The position numbers and the translations under genes were made by a program. From Amorphophallus konjac (lineage: Eukaryota; Streptophyta; Magnoliopsida; Alismatales; Araceae), in contig CM040124.1 in assembly GCA_022559845.1 (NCBI GenBank), forward strand, positions 65,495,491 to 65,559,490: a DNA stretch of 64,000 nucleotides. The letters run 5' to 3'. Under the pieces are notes generated by a model. That model was not told the DNA's origin. It searched no databases and was given only the letters and a program-made list of their open reading frames with translations. Positions 22,341 to 34,300 of the stretch are shown one piece after another. Within the stretch, counting starts at the first letter, position 1; each line of letters opens with the position of its first letter.

Positions 22341-25300
22341 ATGGCTTCCAGTTCTGCTGTTGCATCTTCCGGAGCCGTTGGAACAAGTTCATCGGCTCAG
22401 CCGGACATATCTCGGGCCAAAGTCAACTGGTTGAACGTATACAGCCTGAGCTTTGGCTATGACCAGATTGCTAGTGTCGACGAATCTTCCGATTCTGAAA
22501 CTGACACCGTATCGACTGCTGAAGTTTATTCTTCCCTGGAGGGTGCTGAATTCAGGAGAGCTGCTGACTACCGCCCGGACTTGCCGAAGGATCGTCATTT
22601 GCTGCCGTTTGTTCGGACTTTCACCATATGCGGAATGCGGGATGTTATTATTGCCCGTTCCGTGGAAGCGGCAATACTTGCCGATAGAGACAGCATGAAG
22701 GGTTCTGTCTATCGAGCCCGAGCCATATATCTCCCAGGTGAACAGAGGGACTGGAATGCTGTGCTGGGCATCTCCGATTTAGAACCCGAGAAGAAGATGC
22801 TAACCCGGGCCCCAGAATTCACCCCTGCAAGGTGGGATCATACCACCGGCCGTGTCCACCGAGAGAAGACTTCATTCGGACTCTTTTTGGCGCCTGCGAA
22901 GTGGGGTTATAGAGACGAGCCATTTGTTCTTAACTGCCTGGCCGTTCAGTTTAAATATCAGCTGGCTGCCGGCTGGTTTGGAGATGCCAAGTTGACAGAC
23001 GCCCATCTTTTTAGGGTTGGAGCAGTGGAGTTTACAGAATATGTTTTGAAGGAGTATGCCCCTCTATTGGTTAGAGCTGGGGTATACCATAGTGTATTTG
23101 CCTCCAGGTTCGCTATCCCGTCTCTCGGGGATTGTGTTGCGGTATGCTTGAAGTGTTCTGCCCGCAGTTCAATACATTCTATACAGCGGAAGGCGAGACA
23201 TCCCTCGACCTCTGGAGTTTATCGCAGCTTTCTGGCCTACCCATGGACGGAGAGCCATATGAGGAGGTCTGCCTGGATGATTCCATCAAGGACGCCTCTA
23301 ATGGAGAGGGCCGCTATTCTTTCGGTTATGCATACCGGTATCTGATGAAAGCTTACCGGTCCATCTGTTTGGCCTACAGTAGGGGGTCCTCCAAAGGCTA
23401 TCAAGCCAGGGAAAAGAGCAGCCGACTGAGAGTCCGTGTGGGGCAGTGGATACAATATTTCTTCGGGGGTCCCTTGAGGTACGCAGACTTTCCTTCCGTA
23501 GGGCTGACTTCCGGTAAACAGGTCAGGGCCCCCCGTTACAAGTCAGCACTGCCAGCTTCATTGCGCCGGACAGACGCGGATGGCCCGAACCCAGCAGGGG
23601 TTGATCCCATCACCCATTGTGCAGCCTATTTGACTTTCTGGCTATGCACTTTCGCTCTCCCTCAAGGGGACGAGACGATTATTAGACCCGAGGCTATATA
23701 TCCGGCCTGCCAGATGGCTTGGGGGATGCGATTGTCTCTGTGCCCAGTGGCTCTGTGTTTAATTTACAAATCCTTGGGGGACTTGCATAGACATCGGACC
23801 CCCCGCTCTTCGAGGACCGTGGGTCCCTTTCATTTCTTCAATGCCTGGGTTTGCAGCATTTTCCCTGAGCTGGCCCCGAGAACTTTACAGTCAGACACAC
23901 TGCTCCCTCGTATGATTGAGTTCGCTAGCGCTGAACCTGGTCCTTTCTCAGAACAGCTGTTCAAGATGAGGGGTAGGCTAATAAGAGTGCCTGTAGACGC
24001 ACCTGGCAGCATTCACTTTTGGAGCTTGGCAGCAGGTTCAGCTCCCTTGGTGGACCCTCAGAGGGAGTGCAAAATGGAGGAGGTGGAGGTTTATGTCCAT
24101 CCTGTTTCGGGGGTCGCCGCCACCCGGCCTCTTTTAGAACCAGAATTGGTGAGGTGGGCCATGGCCATACGGCCCAGTGTATTAGTTTTCAGGAAGGGGG
24201 GCCTGCTCATTTTGGAGCCCTATTATCCCTTCCGCTTTGGCAGAAATTTTGGTTACGACCAGCATATCCCTCCATCGGCTGCTCAGTTTCCTCTGGAGAG
24301 CCGGGCCAAGCACGGGTCTAGTATTGCCGGCGACGGTCGGATATGGTGGGATTTCTTTCACCGTCGGGAAGACACAACTTTCAGGGTCCCGACCGTCTCC
24401 AATCGTCTCCCTCGGGTCTCATCAGACTATATCAAGTGGTGGAACATACGCACCAATTTTTATAAAGATGGCAGAGGCGCTTTCTGGGATGTGGCCGAGC
24501 GCTCCTTTTTGAAGCGGCAGTCAGGGCCTGTGTTTGACATTGACGAGGTCCATCTGAGGAGGCTTTATTCCCAGCACCAGAGGGAGGCAGAGGCTTATAT
24601 CGCTGCCCGCCGGTCTTTGAAGGAGGCGGGTGCGGAACTACCCACTCCTGTCTTTTCTGAAGTTGATGTAGACACTTTCACCAGAGACTTGAGACAGCTG
24701 GGCCACATAGGGGACACTCATTTGGAGGTGCAGTATCCATTTCCCTCGGAGGAACCACTCTCGAAGGCTACTTCTTGGAGGGGTCCGGCAGACAGATTTC
24801 ATCCTTACAGGGCCTTTGTGCGGAGGGAGGACCGCACCCAGTCATATTATCAGCACACCTCCTGGCTTTTTGTACTGTTAAATGTCCACGGGCTGACAGT
24901 GGAGAGCCCGGTAGCTGTCATTCTAAATAAGCAGCTTTTTGTTTCTTTCCATTATGTTGACGCCTGGTGCATAGATTACCTCGGCCTATTTCATTGCCTT
25001 GATTTCCATGGCCATAAGGACTTGGCCGCCCTGACGGAGAAGTGTCAGACTATTGGCGATGTATGCTGGCTCGTGAAGGAGGCCGCCTCCCGATCAAAGG
25101 AGGTAGCTTATATGTATTGGCCGCTTTCCACTTTTTACGACGGCCCAGCAGGTGTGCTCCTTGTTTGTTTGATCATGGCTTCTTTCTTCTTATTGTCATG
25201 TTTTGCATATGTTGACTATGACTGTCTCTCTTGTGTCTCGCACAGATAGACCAGACATAAAACGGCAGGGGCTTTACAGGAAGATAATTGCTCAAGCTGA

Positions 25301-27512
25301 GAAACCTGCCCACTTTGAAATTCCTGAAGCAGCACCTACGACCACTCCCCTGCCTCCGGGCAAGAAGAGGAAGCCTTCTGTGGTGAAGGTTGCAGTCGCC
25401 AAGGCCAAGAAGGCCAAGGTCGCTCGGACCCGGAAGTCGGCTTCGACTGCGAAGGAAACTGGAACCCCTCTTCCGGATATCCCTTCATTTGACGCATTCG
25501 CATCTCAGAGGGAGGCCGCACAGGCATCTGCCGAAGGTGACGGTGATATCTTGTAGCTGGAACCTCCTTTGTCGTCTTGACCAATCTCCTAGGGAGTTCT
25601 TTGAGGTTGAGCTTCTTTTTATCTGATACAGCCCAGGAGCAGGTTGAAGCGCCTGTGGAGACGGACACAAGACTGCCTTCTCCCACCCCGGTTGGCGAGG
25701 AGGAGGGTAAATGTGCTTTTTCCATTTGTTTCATACTTCCGTTGTTTTCTTTGCTATACTTCTCAGAAGTTTTCTTTTCTTGTAGCAGTGGCAGTCGGTG
25801 TGCAAGCCGAGGCCATGATGATGACGGAAGAGCTGCCTCGACCACAGGAGGGTCACAAGACTCGGCCAAAGCAGAGTACTATTCCGGCCAGACGCATAAT
25901 CACTCGATCTACATCCCGCCATACTTTAGAGGTACCGGCCCAGCATATAGCTAGTGTGGAAATATCTTCGGGCAGCTCCCAGGCCGTCTCCCATGAGGAG
26001 GAGGTAGATTTCAGCGACAGCGAAGGGGAAGGTATTGCCAAGTCAGAAGCCCCTCCTGCACTTGCGAAAGGTGTTCTGTCTCTTCGACCCGCCGAACTAT
26101 CAGTGTTATCCTCTGAGGAAGAATTTCAGGAGGAGTTTGCCGGGCTCGATACTGAGATTGACATAACTCCACCACTCGCCGTTTCGGCCACGGAGCTTTC
26201 TTCTCTTTCGCCCCATTTTGAGGGTGCGGACCCTGCTTCAAAGGTGGGTTGTTCTTCATGTATGCTGCTTCATTTGTTTCTTTTAGTTAGTGCTAAAGGT
26301 CACTTTGCTTTGGTCTCAGAGTATTGTTGCTGCTACCTTAGCCACCTCCACATCCTTCATGGACATTTCCCTTGTAGATTTGGCTATTGTTCCTTTTCTG
26401 CCTTTGACCTGCACGGGGGCTCCTGAGATCATTCGCCCTGTGCCAGTGCGGATACAGTCCTCGACAGACTTGGCATCATTAGACTTGGGGGCTGCAGAAG
26501 AAAGTGTCATCCCTGCCAGGGCTTCAGATCTTAGAGCCGAAACAGATCCGGCCAGGAGCTCCGCTTTCATACCGGCCGCAGTAATGTCAATCGCGCCCGA
26601 GTTAGCGATTCCTGCCATAGTGGCTACAGAGTCCGAATTCCTGTCTACACAGTCTAAGGCACCTCTGTCCCCATCACCAGAAAGAGCAGCTGAAGGTACA
26701 GCCTCCATTGCAGAGATAACCCCATTATTCATCGATTCTCCTCCCGCGGATGTTCAAGGTGTAGCTCCCGAGGCAGCAGCAGAGGAGGAGTCTTCAGCCC
26801 AGCAGGGGAGTACAGAGAGATATCGGTTAGCTCTTTCGGCAGATTTGCCTTCTTTGTCCTCCCAAGCGGGCATTGGACTATGGGCAGATATTGACGGAGA
26901 GGTGACTTTTGAAGTCGTCGCCTCTGCTTCCTTTGGCTTTACTTCTCCTGACAGCTTCGTCTGGCAGCATCTGGACATGTTACGCCAGCTAGTAGAGTCT
27001 CAGCCTGGCTTGACATATCTACAGCTGAAGGAAATTGCCAATCGCCTCACCGCTGGCCTGCAAGCCATGGGCTGCCCTTTGGACATATGGGCTCAGCGGA
27101 TCTTGCTTTTGTTGAAATTCGTGCATCGGAGAGACTTCTAGCACGGATCATGGTTGACAGGCTGACAGCGTTGAAGTTGCAGAGGTCGGAATGCAAATCC
27201 GAGGTGGAAAAGCTAACGCTGACACTTGATGAACGCCAGGCCGAGCTACAGAGCATTATTCAGCGGGAGGAGGCTATCCAGAAGCGGGTAGCCGTTTTGG
27301 AGGCGGAACTCACTGAACTTCGGGCCGAGCTGCAGCAATTATCTTCTATTCGGCCACAGTCCACCGAGGAGGTGGCTTTACTGGAGGGTCGGGTGATGTC
27401 TTTCCAGGACCTGTCCACGAGGCTTCAGGAGGAGGAAGCGCGCCTTCATGAGTTAGGAGCCGCCCCCTATGTTGGTCTTCTGGCCTTTGAAGATATCTTT
27501 CGGCGGCCATGA
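22341..27512 (+). pseudogene. Antisense multi-exon gene: plant mobile domain plus coiled coil (frameshifted)
   Basis: The ATG at 22341 opens a frame with an FTEYVLKEYAPLLVRAGVYH block. After a one-base frame change near 23130 it continues as FNTFYTAEGETSLDLWSLSQ LSGLPMDGEPYEEV, the pattern of the plant mobile domain. Introns with GT/AG ends that keep frame are 25152-25245, about 25537-25631, 25707-25785 and 26244-26319. Later exons encode a Lys/Arg-rich segment (KKRKPSVVKVAVAKAKKAK, possible nuclear signal), an acidic Ser-rich middle, and a C-terminal coiled coil (about 27140-27470) reached after a second frame change near 27085. It ends TGA at 27510. Two frameshifts make this copy doubtful, unless they are assembly errors. 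Confidence 0.75.
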
Positions 27513-27952
27513 ATTATCTTCACTTTCTTTTCTTTTCTTTTTTTTATCTTTTTTTTGTGACACAGCGTCCCCTCGGGGCCCCTTATGTACTCACTTCGTA
27601 ATGAAAAGAGATCTTTTGGCTTCATGTGTATCCATCTTGTCTACCATGCGGTTTCATCACTTCGGGAAGTGGGGTAGTGGTTTTAGCAATCCCTCATGTG
27701 AATGGCTCGTACCTAGCAGGAGAGCGTCCACCCCTTCAGAGAAAGGATGGGGAACTCGCTCCACCGCGTGACGGGCATCCGAAGAGGTGCTTAAACCGGA
27801 TTGTGCTGGTATCAGCAAACGTCCCTCTTGGCAATATGTGCTATGAGGGAGACAATTTGCAGGAATGTGAAAGAAGGGGTTTCATCAGAATGGACGGAAA
27901 GTCTAGACTGGGTAGAGGTTATGGCAGGTGGGACATTTGAAGGGGGCATAGT
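27513..27952 (+). other. 3' flank of the antisense gene
   Basis: A T-rich run (27520-27560) follows the stop codon directly and could belong to the 3' untranslated region. The remainder is non-coding and leads into the 128-bp tandem repeats. No poly(A) signal stood out clearly. Confidence 0.4.
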
Positions 27953-28990
27953 TTTCATCAGAACAGACGTAGGGTCTGGACTGGACAGGGTTTTATCATT
28001 GATCGGGCGAAATGCCAGTCGATCAATAGTTGGTTCCATCGTCGATATTGGGTTTATATCGAAGCAAAGGGTTTTATAAGTTTCATCAGTATAGACGAAA
28101 GGTCTAAACTGGGTAGGGTTTCATCATTGATCGGGCGAAATGCCAGTCGATCAATAGTTGGTTTCATCGTCGATATTGGGTTTATATCGATGCAAAGGGT
28201 TTTATAAGTTTCATCAGTATAGACGAAAGGTCTAAACTGGGTAGGGTTTCATCATTGATCGGGCGAAATGCCAGTCAATCAATAGTTGGTTTCATCGTCG
28301 ATATTGGGTTTATATCGATGCAAGGGTTTTATAAGTTTCATCAGTATAGACGAAAGGTCTAAACTGGGTAGGGTTTCATCATTGATCGGGCGAAATGCCA
28401 GTCGATCAATAGTTGGTTTCATCGTCGATATTGGGTTTATATCGATGCAAAGGGTTTTATAAGTTTCATCAGTATAGACGAAAGGTCTAAACTGGGTAGG
28501 GTTTCATCATTGATCGGGCGAAATGCCAGTCGATCAATAGTTGGTTTCATCGTCGATATTGGATTTATATCGATGCAAAGGGTTTTATAAGTTTCATCAG
28601 TATAGACGAAAGGTCTAAACTGGGTAGGGTTTCATCATTGATCGGGTGAAATGCCAGTCGATCAATAGTTGGTTTCATCGTCGATATTGGGTTTATATCG
28701 ATGCAAGGAGATTTCATAAGTTTCATCAGAATAGACGAAAGGTCTAAACTGAACAAGGTTTCATCATTGATCGGGCAGGATGCCAGTCGATCAATAGTTG
28801 GCTTCATCATCAATATTGGGTTTATATCAATGCAAAGGGATTTATAAGTTTCATTAGAATAGACGAAAGGTCTAAACTGGACAAGGTTTCATCATTGATC
28901 GAGTAGGATGCCCATCGATTGATGGTGGGACGTTTGAAAGTGGGTATGTAGGTTTCATCAGGGTAGACGTAAGGTCCACCCTGGGAAGGC
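27953..28990. repeat. Tandem array, about 128-bp unit
   Basis: The phrase TTTCATCAGTATAGACG recurs at 28081, 28209, 28336, 28464 and 28592, then in altered form at 28721 and 28849, giving periods of 127-129 bp. Central units are nearly identical, and outer ones (27953 and after 28850) are degenerate. Each unit also has an internal inverted pair, ATTGATCGGGCG with CGATCAATAG, flanking a CCAGT. Confidence 0.95.
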
Positions 28991-29094
28991 TTTATCATCG
29001 GTGGGGCATAGAGCCAGATGACCGACGGAAGGCTTCATCAGTGAAGGGGAGGTAAAGGTAGCGTGCCGGTTGGCATGGAACTTTTAAATTACCA

Positions 29095-29320
29095 CATTAC
29101 TGACCCAAGTGCCCTTTCGGGTTTTCACCGGAGCCAGCCCCCTCTTGCTTTTGCCCACGCGCCCTTTCGGGTTTTCACGTGGCGGGGTACCCGATTTTGC
29201 CTGCGGTGCCCTTTCGGGTTTTCACCACAGCTGGGTTTTTTGGCCATTTTTGCCCTTATCCGGGATGTCCGAACAAGTCTGGCGGGGTATCTCTATTTTT
29301 AACCCCATTTTTTTATACGT
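29095..29320. repeat. Duplicated block with GCCCTTTCGGGTTTTCAC, copy 1
   Basis: The block contains three copies of CCCTTTCGGGTTTTCAC and is repeated almost unchanged at 30363-30590. CCCTTTCGGG is an inverted repeat able to form a short stem. Confidence 0.9.
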
Positions 29321-29379
29321 ATGTTTCCTGAATTGGGACTTCAGCACGGATCGGGTGATGTGCTGCTTCATTAGTGCAT

Positions 29380-30345
29380 GCTCTTATCATCGGTATTGGG
29401 TATATATCGATGCAAGGATTTTATAGGTTTCATCAGGGTAGACGTAAGGTCTGCATTGGGCTGGTTTTATCATTGATCGGGCAGGGTGCCGATCGACCAA
29501 TGGTAGGTTTCATCACGGCGGGACGTAAAGGGATATGCAAATTTGATAGGACGGGTTTCTTCGTTGATCGGGCAGGGTGCCCATTGATCAAAGGTGGGTT
29601 TCATCATTGGTATTGAGTTTATACCAATGCAAGGATCTTATGAATCTTCATCAGAATAGACGTAAGGTCTACCCTGGGCTGGTTTTGTTGCTGATCGGGC
29701 AGGGTGCCAATCGATCAACAGCAGGTTTCATCATCGGTATTGGGTTTATACCAATGCAAAGGTTTCATGGGTTTCATCGGGATAGACGTAAGGTCTAAGC
29801 CGGATAGGTTTCATTGCTGCTCGGGCGAGTGTGCCCATTAATCAGCAGCAGATTTCATCACGGTGGGACATAGCGAGACACGCAGCTCTAGTCGGAACAG
29901 ATGTAAGGTCTAGACCGAATAGGCTTCTTCGCCGATCGGGCAGGGTGCCCTGTCGACCAAAGATGGGTTTCATCATCGGTATTGGGTTTATACCAATGCA
30001 AGGATATCATGGATTTCATCAGGATAGACGTAGGGTCTAAACTGGATAGGTTTTATCGCTGATTGGGCAATGTGCCAATCAATCAACAGCAGGTTTCATC
30101 GTCGGTATTGGGTTTATACCAATGCAGGGATTTCATAGGTTTCATCGGGATAGACGTAAGGTCTAAGCCGGATAGGTTTCATCATTGACCGGGCAGTGCG
30201 CCAATCGATCAAAGCAGGTTTCACCATGGTGGGATTTTGGCAAGGTATGAGGGTTTTATCAGGACAGACGTAGGGTCTGAACTGGGTGGGTTTGATCATT
30301 GATCGGACGAGGTGCCGGCCGATCGACGAGAAGTTTATGACGGGA
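29380..30345. repeat. Degenerate relatives of the 128-bp unit
   Basis: TTTCATC(A/G)GG(G/A)TAGACGTAAGGTCT, GATCGGGCAGGGTGCC and TATTGGGTTTATACCAATGC recur at intervals of roughly 100-180 bp. They are variants of the preceding array, with TATTGGGTTTATACCAATGC gaining its own dyad symmetry. Confidence 0.85.
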
Positions 30346-30362
30346 GGTGAGGTTTCTTTAGG

Positions 30363-30590
30363 ATCACCATATTACTGGCCCAAGCGCCCTTTCGGGTTTT
30401 CACCGGAGCCAGCCCCCTCTTGCTTTTGCCCACGCGCCCTTCCGGGTTTTCATGTGGCGGGGTACCCGATTTTGCCTGCAGTGCCCTTTCGGGTTTTCAC
30501 CACAGCTGGGTTTTAGCCATTTTTGCCCTTGCTCGAAAACCTGAACAAGACCGGCAGGGTATCTCTATTTTTTAACCCCATTTTTTATTT
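30363..30590. repeat. Duplicated block with GCCCTTTCGGGTTTTCAC, copy 2
   Basis: Second copy of the 29095-29320 block, ending in the same TTTTTAACCCCATTTTTTAT stretch. The two copies bracket the degenerate repeat region. Confidence 0.9.
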
Positions 30591-30659
30591 ATTTTTATTC
30601 TTTTATTCTCTCTTCCCCTCTTTTTGGGAGGGTAACAAGTCGGACTGTCATCAGATCAT

Positions 30660-31350
30660 GATAAGGGATGGCCCGGCTAGGGCGGAGTGCTGCTAGACCA
30701 AGGAAGAAGGGTAGCTTGGTTAGGGCGGAGTGCCGCTAGGCCAAGGAAAAGGGTAGCTCAGTTAGGGCAGAGTGCCGCTAGACCAAGGAAGAAGGGTAGC
30801 TTGGTTAGGGCGGAGTGCCGCTAGACCAAGGAAAAGGGTAGCTCGGTTAGGGCAGAGTGCCGCTAGACCAAGGAAGCAGGGTAGCCTGGTTAGGGCGGAG
30901 TGCCGCTAGACCAAAAAAAAGGGTAGCTCGGTTAGGGCAGAGTGCCGGTAGACCGAGGAAGAAGGGTAGCTCGGTTAGGGCGGAGTGCCGCTATACCAAG
31001 GAAGAAGGGTAGCTCGGTTAGGGCAGAGTGCCGCTAGACCAAGGAAGCAGGGTAGCCTAGTTAGGGCGGAGTGCCGCTAGACCAAGAAAAAGGGTAGCTC
31101 GGTTAGGGCGGAGTGCCGCTAGACCAAGGAGGAAGGGTAGCTTGGTTAGGGCGGAGTGCCGCTAGACCAAGGAGGAAGGGTAGCTTGGTTAGGGCAGAGT
31201 GCCGTTAGACCAAGGAAAAGGGTAGCTTGGTTAGGGCGGAGTGCCGTTAGACCAAGGAAAAGGGTAGCTTGGTTAGGGCGGAGTGCCGCTGGACCAAGGA
31301 GGAAGGGTAGCTCGGTTAGGGCAGAGTGCCGCTAGACCGAGGAAAAGGGT
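30660..31350. repeat. Tandem array, 42-43-bp unit
   Basis: About sixteen head-to-tail copies of a unit containing GGTTAGGGCGGAGTGCCGCT and AGACCAAGGAA. GGGTAGC starts at 30709, 30751, 30794 and 30836 show the 42-43-bp period. The array ends only 15 bp from the gag-pol stop codon, so it is the immediate 3' sequence of the gag-pol transcript. Confidence 0.95.
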
Positions 31351-31364
31351 GACTTTTAGCCTGA

Positions 31365-34300
31365 TTACTCGGGGAATATTGGTTGGGCAGCATGATACAG
31401 CTTTAGGTGTCTACCGTTGAGTGGTGAGAATTGGATCTCCCCTCGATGGTTAACAACCATGTAGGCCCCTCCTTCGTAGACCCTATATATCACATAAGGA
31501 CCTTCCCAATTAGGATTCAGCTTTCCTTTTGGGTTGGACGCCATGACTTCTCTTTTCTTGACCATGACAAGGTCACCTTTCTTAAATTCTCGTCCTTTTA
31601 CGAGTTTGTTGAATGCAGTGGCCATGCGGGCCTGGTACATCTGGATATTCTTCTGAGCTTGGAGGCGCTTCCCTTCCAATTCAGCCAATTCTTGTAATCT
31701 TCTTTCTGCATTGGTTTGTTCGCCACGGGCCAGGTCATATTGGACTGCCACCCTGAGTGACGGGACTTCCAGCTCCAGTGGAACTACTGCCTCTGAGCCG
31801 TATACCAGTGAGTATGGCGAGCACCCTGTAGGTGTCTTGAAGACAGTGCGGTATGCCCATAGAGCTTCATACATCTTTTCTTCCCAGTCCTTCTTATTAG
31901 AACTGACGACTTTAGCCAACAAGGTGCATAATGTTTTGTTGAAGGCTTCTGCCAATCCATTTGCCTGTGGATTGTAAGGAGTGGAAGTCCTCCACTCGAT
32001 CTTATACTTCTCGGCGAGCCGATAGATCTTTTGATTTCTGAAATGACTTCCATTATCAGATATTATTCGGCTGGGGATCCCAAACCGGAAGATAATGTTT
32101 TGTTTGATGAATCTGGCAACCAGCTCACCAGTCACTTCTCGTAATGCTATAGCTTCCGCCCATCGGGAGAAGTAATCTGTTATTGCCAGTATGTACTTAT
32201 GTCCGGCTGAGGAGGTCGGTAGTGGGCCGACTACATCGGTTCCCCATTGTGCAAACGGCCAGCTAGGGATTGTAGGGTGCAGAACGGCAGGTGGCCTTCT
32301 AGGCACAACAGCATGCTCCTGACATTTCTGACATGACTTCGCAAACTTGCAGCAATCTTCAAACATAGTGGGCCAATAGTAGCCCAGCTTCTTGATTTCT
32401 ATCTTCATTTTAGGGCCAGCTTGGTGAGCACCCGCCGTCCCAGCATGTATTTCTTTCATTGCTTGCCAAGCTTCCTCAGTGGACAGGCAGCGGAGCAAAA
32501 TCTTCTTGCGTGCATCTGCCATTATTCGGAACAGAGTTCCATTTCTGAATTCATAAGAATCTTTGATCCTTAGAAGTTTCATCTTTTCTTCTCTTTTCTG
32601 TGGCAGCTGTTGGTGTAAAAACCATTGTAGCAGGTGCTGTCTCCAATCAGATGCCTGTTCTGTACTGATCATGGCGACTTCATTTTCTTCGGGGCAGCCT
32701 TCTAGCATGCTGGGGACTTGCCGCCGATTTATAACAACAATGTTCAGTGTCTCATCCGGTGGGACTGCTATTGAGCTGGCTAGCTTTGCCAATGCATCAG
32801 CCTGGGCATTATGTGCACGGCCCACATGCTTGAGCTCAATATGATAGAATTTCGCCATGAGGCGCACAGCTTTTTGGTGGTAGGGGTTCAACTCCGGCTT
32901 TCGCACTTCGAACTCACCTTGGATTTGCTTTATTATCAACATTGAATCCCCGAATACCTGAAGCATCTGGATGCCCATGTTGAGGCTGATGTGCAACCCG
33001 ATTATCAGAGCTTCATACTCGGCTTCATTATTAGTGCAGGGCTTGTTTATAGAACAGGAAGTATGCACAACCTCCCCCTCTGGCGATCTTAGCACAATAC
33101 CGGCTCCGGCCCGTATTCTGGTCTTTCCATCGGAGTCCGTCTCTGTTCTAGATGCTCCATCAAAGAATAGCTGCCACATAGTTGACTGAGCCTGGCAGGC
33201 TTCTAATGTTTCATCATCGGGTAACTCAGTCCCCAACATATCATTCTCTGGCACAGGATGCTCTGCGAAGAAATCGGCCACGGCCTGTCCTTTTATTGCC
33301 CTCTGGGGTATATATGTGATATCGAATTCCATCAGAATTACTGCCCATTTGCCCAACCGGCCTTTCAGTACTGGCTGAGTCAATATGTATTTGAGCGGAT
33401 CTGCTGCAGATATCAATCTGATTTCGTGTGACAGCATATAGTGCCGGAGCTTTTTAACGGCAAAGACTAGTGCCAAGCATGTCTTTTCTATATAGGTGTA
33501 GCTTTCTTCAGTTCTAATCAGCCTCCGACTCAGGTAGTATAGAGCCTGCTCTTTGCCTTCTTCATTTATCTGTGCTAGCATTGCCCCCAGGGAACAGTGT
33601 GTGGCTGCAATGTATAGTATCAGGGGCTTGCCCTTAATAGGTGCCCCCAGTACTGGAGGGGTCTTAAGATATTCTTTCAGCTTCTCAAAAGCTTCCTGAC
33701 AGCCCTCGTCCCAGAGGAACGGTACATCTTTCATCATGAGCTTGTGAAAAGGGTGGCATCTCCCCGACAGATTTGATATGAATCGTCGGATATAGGCCAA
33801 ACGCCCTTGTAGAGATCTCAGCTCGTGGAGATTCCTTGGTGGAGGGAGCTCCTGGATAGCTTTAATCTTGGATGGGTCGATCTCAATGCCCCTATGACGG
33901 ACAACGAACCCAAGGAATTTTCCACTGGACACGCCGAAGGCACATTTCATAGGATTCATCTTGAGTTCATATCTGCGCAGCCTCTGGAACACTATCCTCA
34001 GATCTTGCAGATGATCTTCTCTTCTGCTGGTTTTCACCACCAGGTCATCGATGTAGCACTCCACTTTCTTGAAGAGTAAATCATCAAAGATCTTTGTCAT
34101 AGCTCTTTGATAAGTAGCGCCGGCATTCTTGAGGCCGAACGGCATCCTTTTGTAGTGAAATATCCCCTTCGGGGTGCGGAATGCAGTATGCACTCTGTCT
34201 TCTTCAGCAATCCAGATCTGGTTGTATCCGGATGACCCATCCATGAATGACAGGGCTTCATGGCCAGTGGTTGCATCGATCATTACTTCAGTGATTGGCA

